A stretch of 34,718 nucleotides of DNA from NCBI RefSeq assembly GCF_013425525.1, contig NZ_JACCKA010000078.1, forward strand, positions 1-34,718, read 5' to 3'. Origin of the DNA: Luteimonas salinisoli (lineage in GTDB: Bacteria > Pseudomonadota > Gammaproteobacteria > Xanthomonadales > Xanthomonadaceae). How positions within the stretch are numbered: the stretch's first letter is position 1; every line of letters begins with the position of its first letter. The notes under the pieces are model-generated. The model was given only the letters and a program-made list of their open reading frames with translations, was not told the DNA's origin and did no database searches. Positions 7,540-15,482 of the stretch are shown here, in pieces. Position numbers and translations under genes: made by a program.

Positions 7540-8322
7540 GTGGACGCCCTGGTCGCGCTGGGCAATTCCTGGGCGGCGCTGCCGGCACCTGCGGCGATGG
7601 CCGCCGGGTTCGGTTTCTTCACCGCGATCTACGTGCTGTTCTGCGGCGGCAACTGGCTGCTGACGCGCCGGGTGCTGCCGGCGCTCGGGCTGGGCGGCCG
7701 CATCGACCCGCGGCCGCTGCGGCCGCGGCAGCTGCGCGGGGAAATCTCGCTGTCGGCGCTGTCTCTGCTGGTGTTCGGCATCGGCAGCGTGCTGCCGTGG
7801 TGGCTCGTGCAGCTGGGCTGGGCGCGGCTGGCGCAGGACCCGGGCGCGCTGCGGATCGCCGCCGAGATCGCGGTGCTCGTGGTCTGGAACGACGTGCACT
7901 TCTACGCCAACCACCGGCTGCTCCACACCCGGCCCCTGCGCCGCTATCACCAGCACCACCACCGCTCGCTGGTGACCACGCCGTTCGCCACCTACAGCTT
8001 CCACCCGCTGGAGGCGGTGCTGCTGGGCAACGTGATCCTGCTGCCGATGCTGCTGCACGACTTCAGCTTCGCCGCGCTGCTGGCGCTGCCGGTGGCGAGC
8101 CTGCTGCTCAACAACCTCGGCCATTCCAACTACGACTATGCGCCCGGGGTCGGCCACGACCACTGGCTGGCGGCGAGTCGCCGCCATCACCTGCATCACG
8201 CCTGCTACCACGGCAACTACGGCTTCCTGTTCAATTTCATGGACCGCTGGTTCGGCACGCGGCTTCCGGACGACGCCGCCGACGCTCAGCTTGCGTCCGC
8301 GCGCCGGGCCGCAGGCCCCTGA
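7540..8322 (+). CDS. Sterol desaturase / fatty acid hydroxylase superfamily membrane protein
   Basis: This 260-residue integral membrane protein starts at a GTG 12 bases after the FKBP gene. Hydrophobic segments occur at the N-terminus, around LSALSLLVFGIGSVLPWWLV and around the VLLGNVILLPMLL stretch. The histidine clusters of the di-iron superfamily are all present: HRLLH, YHQHHH and RRHHLHH, with an extra H in FHPLEA. Members hydroxylate or desaturate lipid chains or sterol-like rings at the inner membrane using O2. The lipid substrate cannot be inferred. Confidence 0.88.
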   Translation: MDALVALGNSWAALPAPAAMAAGFGFFTAIYVLFCGGNWLLTRRVLPALGLGGRIDPRPLRPRQLRGEISLSALSLLVFGIGSVLPWWLVQLGWARLAQDPGALRIAAEIAVLVVWNDVHFYANHRLLHTRPLRRYHQHHHRSLVTTPFATYSFHPLEAVLLGNVILLPMLLHDFSFAALLALPVASLLLNNLGHSNYDYAPGVGHDHWLAASRRHHLHHACYHGNYGFLFNFMDRWFGTRLPDDAADAQLASARRAAGP

Positions 8323-8532
8323 CCCGGCAGGGTCCGAGCCGGACCCCGGGTGGCCGATGAACGTGGTCTTTCCATGGCCTCTCGCCCGTGTGCTTCGACC
8401 GCCCCCCCCGCGACCTTCCGTACGGCCCACCGGCAGGGCTGCGCCCCCCGGGGGCCCGAGCGCCGCTTTGCAGGTCGCGGGAATGCGGGCCGGGGACAGC
8501 GCGCGCACCCGGCGGCGTCACGGACGAGCCGC

Positions 8533-8538
8533 TAGAAT
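8533..8538 (+). promoter_or_regulatory. Candidate -10 box for yqgE, possibly giving a leaderless mRNA
   Basis: TAGAAT lies six bases before the yqgE ATG at 8545, so transcription starting at the usual distance would begin at or next to the A of the start codon. No ribosome binding site is visible before this ATG, which agrees with a leaderless transcript. The -35 region is not recognisable. Confidence 0.45.
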
Positions 8539-8544
8539 GCCCCC

Positions 8545-9111
8545 ATGCCCGTCGATCCCACCCCGCTCGCCAGCCAGCTGCTGATCGCGCTGCCGGCCCT
8601 GTCCGACCCCAATTTCGCCCGCTCGGTGGCGCTGATCTGCCAGCACGACGAGGACGGCGCCATGGGCGTGGTCGTCAATCGCGCCTCGGAATACACCCTG
8701 GGCGAGGTGTTCGAGCAGATGGACATCGAGACCGGCGACGAACTGCTGCGCGGCCAGGCGGTGCTGGCCGGCGGGCCGGTGCATCCCGAACGCGGCTTCG
8801 TCATCCACGACGGCGACCGCGCCTGGGACTCGAGCCTGGAGATCGCCGACGGGCTCTACGTGACGACCTCGCGCGATGTGCTCGAGGCCATCGCCCGCGG
8901 CGATGGCCCGTCGCGCGCCGCGGTCGCGCTGGGCTGTGCCGGCTGGGGTGCGGGGCAGCTCGAGCACGAGTTGACCGAGAACAGCTGGCTCACCGTGCCC
9001 GCGGACTCCGAACTGCTGTTCGCGGTGCCGCTGGAGGCGCGCTGGCAGACCGCCGCGGGCCGCATCGGCGTGGACCTGCAGCGCATGGCGGACTACTCGG
9101 GCCACGCATGA
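8545..9111 (+). CDS. yqgE: YqgE/AlgH family protein
   Basis: This encodes 188 residues of the UPF0301/AlgH family. Diagnostic stretches are [20 protein letters not shown] at the N-terminus, [26 protein letters not shown] and [19 protein letters not shown]. In Pseudomonas, AlgH has been linked to alginate regulation, but no biochemical activity is settled. The stop codon overlaps the ATG of ruvX (ATGA), so the two are translationally coupled, and pyrB follows; yqgE-ruvX-pyrB is a widespread gammaproteobacterial cluster. Confidence 0.95.
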   Translation: MPVDPTPLASQLLIALPALSDPNFARSVALICQHDEDGAMGVVVNRASEYTLGEVFEQMDIETGDELLRGQAVLAGGPVHPERGFVIHDGDRAWDSSLEIADGLYVTTSRDVLEAIARGDGPSRAAVALGCAGWGAGQLEHELTENSWLTVPADSELLFAVPLEARWQTAAGRIGVDLQRMADYSGHA

Positions 9112-9572
9112 CCGCCGCCGCCATCACCGTCGATGGCACCGTGCTCGGGTTCGACGTCGGCGCGCGGCGCATCGGCGTGGCGGTGGGCAGCAGCTTCGGC
9201 CACGGCGCGCGCGCGCTGGCGGTGGTCGACGTCCACGACCGCGAGCCGGATTGGCCCAGCATCGACCGCCTGCAGCAGGAATGGCGTCCCGACGGCCTGG
9301 TGGTGGGCGATCCGCTCACCCTCGACGACGGCGACCAGCCGGCGCGCCGGCGCGCGCACGCGTTCGCCCGCGAGCTGCGTGCGCGCTACCGCCTGCCGGT
9401 GGTGCTGGTGGACGAGCGCGCCAGCTCGATCGAGGCGGCGCAGCGCTTCGCCGTGGACCGCGCCGAGGGCCGCCGCCGCCGCCGCGACGCCGCCGCGCTC
9501 GATGCGGTGGCGGCGGCGGTCATCGTCGAGCGCTACCTCGCGGCGCCGGAGGATGCCAGCCCGGTGGCATAG
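9108..9572 (+). CDS. ruvX: YqgF/RuvX RNase H-fold nuclease
   Basis: This 154-residue protein has the YqgF fold: [14 protein letters not shown] supplies the first acidic residue, [12 protein letters not shown] the loop, [10 protein letters not shown] the next acidic residue and [14 protein letters not shown] the last Asp. In E. coli YqgF acts in 16S rRNA 5'-end processing, and the family was also proposed as a Holliday junction resolvase. The start is taken at the ATG overlapping the yqgE stop; the frame is open further upstream but only inside yqgE. An unusual Arg-rich run sits just before the last conserved block. Confidence 0.93.
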   Translation: MTAAAITVDGTVLGFDVGARRIGVAVGSSFGHGARALAVVDVHDREPDWPSIDRLQQEWRPDGLVVGDPLTLDDGDQPARRRAHAFARELRARYRLPVVLVDERASSIEAAQRFAVDRAEGRRRRRDAAALDAVAAAVIVERYLAAPEDASPVA

Positions 9573-9575
9573 AAT
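9570..9575 (+). promoter_or_regulatory. Candidate -10 box upstream of pyrB
   Basis: TAGAAT overlaps the ruvX stop codon and would give a leader of about 70 bases before pyrB. The same hexamer precedes yqgE. No convincing -35 and no attenuator-like hairpin with a T run was seen in the leader. Confidence 0.35.
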
Positions 9576-9653
9576 CCCGCGCCAGGCGAGCGGCCGGGGT
9601 TATTCGCCGACAGCGCCATCCCAACCCTTCCACCCAAAGGCGTCATCCCGCGC

Positions 9654-10601
9654 ATGTTTCCGCAAACCGATTCCCACGGGCGCCTGCGCCACCTGCTGAC
9701 GCTCGAGGGCCTGCCGCGCGCCACCCTGGTGCGCCTGCTCGACCGCGCCCAGGAGATCACCGACGGCCAGGCCGACGACCGCGCACTGGCGGGCCGCGCG
9801 GTCTGCACGCTGTTCTTCGAGCCCTCCACGCGCACGCGCATGAGCTTCCAGCGCGCCGCGCAACGGCTCGGCGCGGACGTGCTGGGGTTCGACGCGTCGA
9901 CGTCCTCGACCACCAAGGGCGAGAGCGGCCGCGACACCCTGAAGACCATCGAGGCGATGGGCGTGGACGCGTTCGTGGTGCGCCACGACGAGGACGGCGC
10001 GGTGGCGGCGCTCGCCGCGGCGGCGGCGCCGGGCACCGCCCTGGTCAACGCCGGCGACGGCCGCCATGCGCACCCCACCCAGGGGCTGCTCGACATGCTG
10101 ACCCTGCGCCAGGCGCGCGGCGACGACCTGGCCGGGTTGCGGATCCTGATCGTCGGGGACGTGCGCCATTCGCGGGTGGCGCGCTCGGCGCTGCATGCGC
10201 TGCGCACGCTCGGGGTCGGCGCCGGCGGCGGCTCGGAGATCCGGGTCTGCGGTCCGCAGGCGCTGCTGCCCGACGACGACACCCTGGCCGGATGCACGGT
10301 CGGGCACGATTTCGACGCCGCGCTGGAAGGGGTCGATGCGGTGATGATGCTGCGCCTGCAGCGCGAGCGCATGGCCGAGGGCCTGGTGCCCTCGCTGCAG
10401 GCCTACCATGCCGCCTACGGGCTCACCGCGGCGCGCCTGCGCCGGGCGGCGCCGGACGCCGCGGTGCTGCACCCGGGGCCGATCAACCGTGGCGTGGAGA
10501 TCGACGACGAGGTCGCCGACGGTCCGCAGTCGATGATCCTGCGCCAGGTGGCCAACGGCGTGGCGGTGCGGATGGCGGTGCTGGAGATGCTGCTGGCCTA
10601 G
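9654..10601 (+). CDS. pyrB: Aspartate carbamoyltransferase catalytic chain
   Basis: This 315-residue enzyme makes N-carbamoyl-L-aspartate from carbamoyl phosphate and aspartate, the committed step of pyrimidine synthesis. FFEPSTRTRMSF is the carbamoyl-phosphate loop, followed by STTKGES, HPTQGLLDML, the aspartate-binding region around VGDVRHSRV, and LHPGPINRGVEI near the end. Length is normal for the family. No pyrI regulatory chain gene follows; instead come repeat elements and a convergent gene. Confidence 0.97.
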   Translation: MFPQTDSHGRLRHLLTLEGLPRATLVRLLDRAQEITDGQADDRALAGRAVCTLFFEPSTRTRMSFQRAAQRLGADVLGFDASTSSTTKGESGRDTLKTIEAMGVDAFVVRHDEDGAVAALAAAAAPGTALVNAGDGRHAHPTQGLLDMLTLRQARGDDLAGLRILIVGDVRHSRVARSALHALRTLGVGAGGGSEIRVCGPQALLPDDDTLAGCTVGHDFDAALEGVDAVMMLRLQRERMAEGLVPSLQAYHAAYGLTAARLRRAAPDAAVLHPGPINRGVEIDDEVADGPQSMILRQVANGVAVRMAVLEMLLA

Positions 10602-10604
10602 CGA

Positions 10605-10752
10605 GTTGGAGCGTGCCGCCAACACGCGGCGAACGCCGGCTGCGTGTCCGTCGAAGATTCGCGGGCCTTCGCGGCCATGGGCCGCTCCTACAGGCATCGC
10701 CGCAACCGCGCGTTCGCCCTCGTAGGAGCGTGCCATGCACGCGAAAGCCGGC
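10605..10752. repeat. Three GTAGGAGCG-type REP elements between convergent genes
   Basis: The 241-base gap between pyrB and the convergent esterase gene holds a degenerate copy at 10605-10640 (GTTGGAGCGTGCC start, CGAACGCCGGC end), a minus-strand copy at 10668-10691 (minus strand begins GTAGGAGCGGCCCATGG) and a plus-strand copy at 10722-10752 (GTAGGAGCGTGCC start, CGCGAAAGCCGGC end). The second and third are head-to-head around a 30-base spacer. Their stems may help terminate transcription from both sides; no other terminator is evident. Confidence 0.75.
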
Positions 10753-10842
10753 GTCGGCGGCAGCGCCCGGCATCGCCGCCATCCCTGCCGAAGGCTGTCC
10801 GCGGATGTCGGCATTCTCGGCGGGCAGGGCACGCGTTGGGCG

Positions 10843-11655
10843 CTAGCGACGCTGGGCGAACAGCCACTCCCACAACTCCGGAGTGGCGTAGGCCGGATCC
10901 CAGCTGTTGTGGTTGGCGTCGGGGAACTCGGTGTAGCGGACGTCCGCGGCCCCGGCGGCCTCCAGCGCGGCGGCCATGCGCCGCGACTGCTGCGGCGGTA
11001 CCAGGTCGTCCTTGGCGCCGTGGAAGATCCACACCGGCGTGTCGCGCAGGCGCTGCGCCGCGGCGGCGAACGCATCCGGTGCGCCCGCCACCGACGCCAC
11101 CCGCAGGCCCGGCCGGTGCGCCGGCGCCTCGAGTCCGCCGCACACCGGCACCAGCGCCGCGAAGCGCCCGGGGCGCGCCAGGGCCAGCTCCCAGGTGCCG
11201 TATCCGCCCATCGACAGGCCGGTGAGATAGGTGCGCTGCGGGTCGCCGCCGAACTCGCGCATCGCGGCGTCCAGTGTCGCCTCGGCCAGCGCGAGGTTGT
11301 CGCTCCACTCGCTCTCCGCCGGCGCCTGCGGGAACACCACGATCGCCGGGAAGTCGCGCGCGCGGCTCTGCACGTGGGGGCCGAGGCCGACGCGGGTCGG
11401 CAGTTCCCCGTCGCTGCCGCGCTCGCCCGAGCCGTGCAGGAACAGAACGATGGGTCGCAGCGCGCCGCCCCGGACGCCCGCGGGCACGAACACGCGATAG
11501 GCATGCCGCTGGCCGTGCACCTCTATCTCGCGCTCCACGATCCGTCCCGTATCAGCCGGCGTGATGGCGGCACAGGCGCCCAGCAGCAGGAGCGCGAGCG
11601 CGGCCAGCGCGATGCGGAGACGTTGCGGGGCGGGGTCGCGGAAGGCTCGGGTCAT
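10843..11655 (-). CDS. Alpha/beta-hydrolase lipoprotein (esterase-like)
   Basis: This 270-residue protein has a clear lipoprotein signal: a positively charged start, then LALLLLGAC with Cys28 as the lipidation site. The hydrolase triad is visible: Ser148 in GLSMGGYG, Asp216 or Asp217 in GAKDDLVP, and His249 in DANHNSWDPAY; HGSGERG supplies the oxyanion region. The closest family feel is the predicted peptidase/PHB-depolymerase-like (CE1-type) secreted esterases, some of which act on plant cell-wall feruloyl or acetyl esters. The substrate is not determinable. It would sit on the periplasmic face of a membrane or outside the cell. Confidence 0.88.
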   Translation of the reverse strand: MTRAFRDPAPQRLRIALAALALLLLGACAAITPADTGRIVEREIEVHGQRHAYRVFVPAGVRGGALRPIVLFLHGSGERGSDGELPTRVGLGPHVQSRARDFPAIVVFPQAPAESEWSDNLALAEATLDAAMREFGGDPQRTYLTGLSMGGYGTWELALARPGRFAALVPVCGGLEAPAHRPGLRVASVAGAPDAFAAAAQRLRDTPVWIFHGAKDDLVPPQQSRRMAAALEAAGAADVRYTEFPDANHNSWDPAYATPELWEWLFAQRR

Positions 11656-11661
11656 GGGGGT

Positions 11662-11820
11662 TCACCATCGTTCGTTCGATCCGGAGACGACGACCGCGAT
11701 CGCGTGCAGCGCGAACATCAGCCAGAAGATCCAACGATACCCCGCTTGCCGGCCTTGCGGCGCAGTCGGCGCTGCGTGGCGGACGCGCCGGGCCGGCTGC
11801 CGGGACCGGTTCGCGTACAT
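11662..11820 (-). CDS. Possible small single-span membrane protein
   Basis: This is a 52-codon ORF ending six bases before the esterase start. The first 30 residues are basic and Arg-rich, then WIFWLMFALHAIAVVVSG forms one clear membrane span, ending SNERW. Only 9 of 52 codons have A or T in the third position, as expected for coding DNA here, though any frame in such GC-rich sequence can look similar. The ATG has no good ribosome binding site, and an internal ATG at residue 35 could serve instead. I recognise no family; it may be a genuine small protein co-transcribed with the esterase, or chance. Confidence 0.35.
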   Translation of the reverse strand: MYANRSRQPARRVRHAAPTAPQGRQAGYRWIFWLMFALHAIAVVVSGSNERW

Positions 11821-11868
11821 GGAGGCGCGCTTCGCGCATCGTTCCCGCCCGTCCGCGGAGCCGGGAGC

Positions 11869-11949
11869 AGCGGAGCAAGCTCCGCTCTACGAGGGTGGAC
11901 GGCCACCACCGCGGCCACCGGAGCCGGGTAGAGCCGAGCTTGCTCCGCT
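11869..11949. repeat. Two SMAG-like GTAG palindromes, diverging
   Basis: The 320-base interval between the esterase and mgtE genes contains, besides the small ORF, two 22-base GTAG elements. The first (11869-11890, minus strand) is GTAG plus AGCGGAGC-TT-GCTCCGCT and is identical to the first element of the array at 13457. The second (11928-11949, plus) is GTAG plus AGCCGAGCTTGCTCCGCT, with an imperfect stem. Their GTAG ends face each other. Elements starting with GTAG and carrying a short stem are the SMAG class described in Stenotrophomonas maltophilia. Confidence 0.75.
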
Positions 11950-11975
11950 ACGCGGTCTCCAGCGGGCCGTGACCG

Positions 11976-13337
11976 TCAGCGCAGCAGGATCACGGTGGCC
12001 AGGCCCAGGAAGCTGAAGAAGCCGATCACGTCGGTGACCGCGGTCACCACCACCGTGCCGGCCACCGCCGGGTCGATGCGCATGCGCCGCAGCAGCAGCG
12101 GCACCAGCACGCCGGCCAGCGCCGCGCAACTGAAGTTGATCACCAGCGCCGCGCCGATCACCAGCGACAGCACCCAGTCGTGGAACCAGGCCAGGGCGAC
12201 GGCGCCGACCAGCGCGCCAATCAGCAGGCCGTTGATCAGCGCCACCCGCAGCTCCTTCCACAGCAGGATGCCGGCGTTGCTGGGGCCCACCTGGCCCAGC
12301 GCCAGGCCGCGCACCATCAGCGTCAGCACCTGCACCGCGGCGTTGCCGCCGATCCCGGCGACGATCGGCATCAGCACCGCCAGCGCCACGATCTGCTCGA
12401 TCGTCGCCTCGAAGCGTCCGATCACGAACGCCGCCATGAACGCGGTCAGCAGGTTGACGCCCAGCCACACCACGCGGCCGCGCACCGCGCGGCGGATCGG
12501 CGAGAACAGATCCTCGTCCTCGTCCAGGCCGGCGGCGCCCAGCGCCTGGTGCTCGGCCTGCTCGCGGATGATGTCGACCACGTCGTCGATGGTGATGCGG
12601 CCGCGCAGCACGTTGCCGTCGTCGACCACAGGCGCCGACACCCAGTCGTGGTCGGAGAACTGACGCGCGACTTCCTGGGCCGACTCGCTGACGTGCAGCG
12701 CGGTGAGCGAATCGTCGATCAGCTGGTTGATCGGGGTGCCGGTATCGCGGGTCACGAGGTCCTGCAGCGCTACCCAGCCCATCAGCTGGTGGCGGCGATT
12801 GACCACGTAAAGATGATCGGTGTGCTCGGGCAACTCTCCGCGCAGGCGCAGGAAGCGCAGCACCACGTCGACGGTGGTGTCGGCGCGCACTGTCACCACG
12901 TCGGGGTTCATCAGGCGGCCGGCGGTGTCCTCCTCGTAGGACAGCGCCTGTTCCAGGCGCTCGCGGTTGTCGCGGTCCATCGACTTGAGGATCTCGTCGA
13001 TCACCGTGTCCGGCAGATCCTCGACCAGGTCGGCGAGGTCGTCGATGTCGAGATCCTCGACCGCCGCGACCAGCTCGTCCGGGTCCATGTCGGCGATCAG
13101 GCCCTCGCGGACCTCGTCGCCGACGTGGACCAGCACCTCGCCGTCGTCCTCCGGGTCCACCAGCCCCCACACCACCATGCGCTTGTCGTGCGGCAGCGAC
13201 TCCAGCAGGTTGCCGATCTCGGCGGGGGAGAGGGTATTGACCAGGCGCCGCACCGGGCCGAGACGGCCGCTGTCCAGCGCATCGGAGAGCAGACGCAGCT
13301 GGCGCGCGGTCTTGTCGTGGCGGGCGGCTTCGGCCAT
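11976..13337 (-). CDS. mgtE: Magnesium transporter/channel MgtE
   Basis: This 453-residue protein has the full MgtE layout: an acidic helical N domain (residues about 1-130), two CBS domains (about 135-255, with MNPDVVTVRADTTV and ITIDDVVDIIRE) and five membrane spans from about residue 285. GGNAAVQ and the pore segment AVTDVIGFFSFLGLA, with the Asp that lines the ion path, are present. MgtE dimers admit Mg2+ at the inner membrane and close when Mg2+ fills the N/CBS domains. ATG 13337 has a GGAAGAG-like binding site. It is downstream of, and co-directional with, ptsI but separated by the repeat array. Confidence 0.96.
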   Translation of the reverse strand: MAEAARHDKTARQLRLLSDALDSGRLGPVRRLVNTLSPAEIGNLLESLPHDKRMVVWGLVDPEDDGEVLVHVGDEVREGLIADMDPDELVAAVEDLDIDDLADLVEDLPDTVIDEILKSMDRDNRERLEQALSYEEDTAGRLMNPDVVTVRADTTVDVVLRFLRLRGELPEHTDHLYVVNRRHQLMGWVALQDLVTRDTGTPINQLIDDSLTALHVSESAQEVARQFSDHDWVSAPVVDDGNVLRGRITIDDVVDIIREQAEHQALGAAGLDEDEDLFSPIRRAVRGRVVWLGVNLLTAFMAAFVIGRFEATIEQIVALAVLMPIVAGIGGNAAVQVLTLMVRGLALGQVGPSNAGILLWKELRVALINGLLIGALVGAVALAWFHDWVLSLVIGAALVINFSCAALAGVLVPLLLRRMRIDPAVAGTVVVTAVTDVIGFFSFLGLATVILLR

Positions 13338-13456
13338 GCGGCTCTTCCGTTGGCGCGTCGTGCCCCCAGAGGCGCGACAGGATCAGGCGTTCATGCGTGC
13401 ATTATCGCCGCTGCCCCCGGATCTGCCCACCCTGCCGCCGCGTGCGCTCGTCCCCC

Positions 13457-13740
13457 GTAGAGCGGAGCTTGCTCCGCTGCTCCCGGCTCCGGCGCCCGTG
13501 CAGCCGAGCAAGCTCGGCTCTACGTGTGGCGGGGGGATGTCGCCCGGCCGCTGCCCTGCACCTGCGTAGAGCGGAGCTCGCTCCGCTGCTCCCGGCTCCG
13601 GAGCCCGTGCAGCCGAGCAAGCTCGGCTCTACGTGTGGCGGGTGGTGTCGCCCGGCCGCTGCCCTGCACCTGCGTAGAGCGGAGCTCGCTCCGCTGCTCC
13701 CGGCTCCGGCGCCCGCGTAGCCGAGCAAGCTCGGCTCTAC
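13457..13740. repeat. Tandem array of three SMAG-like dimeric repeats, 108-109 base period
   Basis: The 417-base gap between ptsI and mgtE is mostly this array. Each unit has a plus-oriented 22-base element (GTAG + AGCGGAGC-TT/TC-GCTCCGCT) at 13457, 13566 and 13674, and an inverted 22-base element (AGCCGAGC-AA-GCTCGGCT + CTAC) at 13502, 13611 and 13719. Unit spacing is 109 and 108 bases for both elements. Linkers inside and between units are nearly identical (CTCCCGGCTCCGG inside; TGTCGCCCGGCCGCTGCCC between). Both palindromes have perfect eight-base arms, so each unit can fold as two hairpins or one long outer hairpin. It could attenuate or terminate transcription leaving ptsI. The rest of the gap shows nothing recognisable apart from the mgtE ribosome binding site. 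Confidence 0.9.
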
Positions 13741-13754
13741 GTGCGGGTGGGGCG

Positions 13755-15479
13755 TCAGGCGCTGGGCCGCGCCGCCTCGAGCCAGCGTTCGACGCCGGCG
13801 CGGTCGCGCGCGCGCATCAGCGCGGGCGTCCGCGCGCGCAGGTGGACCAGGTCGAGGCCGCGGATCGCCCGCCGCACCTCGAGCAGGGTCGCCGGATGCA
13901 GGCTCAGTTCGCCCAGCCCCAGCGCCAGCAGCAGCGGGGTGAAGACGGGGTCGCCGGCCATTTCGCCGCAGACCGCCACCGGCTTGCGCCGCGCCCTGGC
14001 GGTGCGCACCACGTCGCGCAGCAGGCGCAGCACCGCGGGATGCAGCGGATCGTAGAGCGTGTCCAGCGCCTCGTTGTTGCGGTCCGCCGCCAGCAGGTAT
14101 TGGACCAGGTCGTTGGTGCCGACGGAGACGAAGTCGACGTCGCTGATGAAACCGGGCAGCGCGATCGCCGCCGCGGGAACCTCGATCATCGCCCCGAGTG
14201 GGACGTGCCCGGCGATCTCGTGGCCCTCGCTGCGCAGGTCCCGGGCGACCTGCCGCACCAGTGCGGCCACCTCGAGGACCTCGCCGCGATGGGTGATCAT
14301 CGGCACCAGGATCCGTACCGGGCCGTAGCCGGAGGCGCGCAGGATCGCCCGCAGCTGGCTGACGAACACGTCGCGCCGCGCCAGCGACAGGCGCACGCCG
14401 CGACAACCCAGCGCCGGGTTCGGTTCGCTGGGCAGGGTCAGGCCGCTGCGATCGCTCTTGTCGGCGCCCAGGTCGAGGGTGCGGATGGTCACCATCCGGC
14501 CGGTCATGCCGAGCACGGCGTCGCGGTAGGCGAGAAACTGTTCCTCCTCGTCCGGCAGGCCCTCGCGCTGCAGGAACAGGAACTCGGTGCGGTACAGGCC
14601 GACGCCGGCGGCGCCGAGCGCATGCGCGTCGGCCACGTCCTCGCGCGACTCGGCATTGGCGTAGAGCAGGATGTCGGTGCCGTCGAGGGTGCGCGTGGGT
14701 TCCCGGCGCAGCCGGTACAACTGCTTGCGCTCGCGGCGCTCCTCGCGCACCCGCGCCCGGTAGGCGCGCAGGTCGGCCGCCTTCGGCTCGCGCACGAGCT
14801 GGCCGCTGGCGCCGTCCACGCAGATCACGTCACCGTCGTTGATCTGCTGCAGCGCTTCGGCGGCCCCGACCACCAGAGGCAGGTGCAGGCTGCGGGCGAG
14901 GATCGCGCTGTGCGAGAGCGTGCTGCCGCCGGCGGTGATCACCGCCAGCACGCCCTGCGACTGCAGCTGGGCGAGCTCGGACGGGGCGACGTTGTCGGTG
15001 ACCAGGATCTCGCCGGCCACCCCCTGCAGTTCCGCTTCGCGGCGGTGGAGGGCCGCGTGCAGTCGCCCGACCACGTGGTCCAGGTCCTCGACGCGGCTGC
15101 GGAAATAGGCGTCGTCCAGCCCCTGGAACACCGCGGCCAGGCGGTCGCGCTGCAGCCGCAGCGCGTAATCGGCACTGTAGCGCCCCTTGCGGATCAGCGC
15201 GTCCAGGCCCTGCAGCAGCTCGGGGTCGTCGAGCAGCAGCGCGTGCAGGTCTAGGAACTCGCCGATCTCGTGCGCCAGCGCGCCGTGCAGGCGTTCGCGC
15301 AGCCCGCGCAGCTCGCCGCGCACCTGGGCGATGGCCTCGTGCAGCCGCTCCAGCTCGGCATCGACGGCATCGGCGGCGATGTGCTCCTCGGAGACCTCCA
15401 GCGCATGCGGCAGGCGGACCCGGGCGCGGCCGAGGGCATTGCCCCGCGACGCGCCCTGCCCGGAGAACACCTGGCGCAC
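13755..15479 (-). CDS. ptsI: PTS enzyme I (phosphoenolpyruvate-protein phosphotransferase)
   Basis: This 574-residue enzyme takes phosphate from PEP onto a histidine and passes it to HPr. AGGSTLSHSAILARS contains the phospho-accepting H190, with one residue more than the classical GGRTSHT form. The HPr-binding helices precede it, and the C-terminal PEP barrel shows YRTEFLFL, TIRTLDLGADK, GCRGVRLSL, GAMIEVPAA, SVGTNDLVQY and the active Cys in VAVCGEMAGD. There is no N-terminal GAF domain, so it is EI rather than the nitrogen-type PtsP. The start is a GTG three bases after the ptsH stop, implying coupled translation. It is the last gene of the long minus-strand run. Confidence 0.96.
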   Translation of the reverse strand: MRQVFSGQGASRGNALGRARVRLPHALEVSEEHIAADAVDAELERLHEAIAQVRGELRGLRERLHGALAHEIGEFLDLHALLLDDPELLQGLDALIRKGRYSADYALRLQRDRLAAVFQGLDDAYFRSRVEDLDHVVGRLHAALHRREAELQGVAGEILVTDNVAPSELAQLQSQGVLAVITAGGSTLSHSAILARSLHLPLVVGAAEALQQINDGDVICVDGASGQLVREPKAADLRAYRARVREERRERKQLYRLRREPTRTLDGTDILLYANAESREDVADAHALGAAGVGLYRTEFLFLQREGLPDEEEQFLAYRDAVLGMTGRMVTIRTLDLGADKSDRSGLTLPSEPNPALGCRGVRLSLARRDVFVSQLRAILRASGYGPVRILVPMITHRGEVLEVAALVRQVARDLRSEGHEIAGHVPLGAMIEVPAAAIALPGFISDVDFVSVGTNDLVQYLLAADRNNEALDTLYDPLHPAVLRLLRDVVRTARARRKPVAVCGEMAGDPVFTPLLLALGLGELSLHPATLLEVRRAIRGLDLVHLRARTPALMRARDRAGVERWLEAARPSA

Positions 15480-15482
15480 GGG

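Noticed and set aside
8388..9107. N-terminal extension of RuvX by 240 residues
   Set aside because: It overlaps yqgE in another frame; the ATGA junction and family length place the start at 9108.
13457..13740. CRISPR-like regular spacing of repeats
   Set aside because: The intervals between repeats are themselves near-identical, the repeats are inverted pairs and no cas gene is near; this is a REP array.
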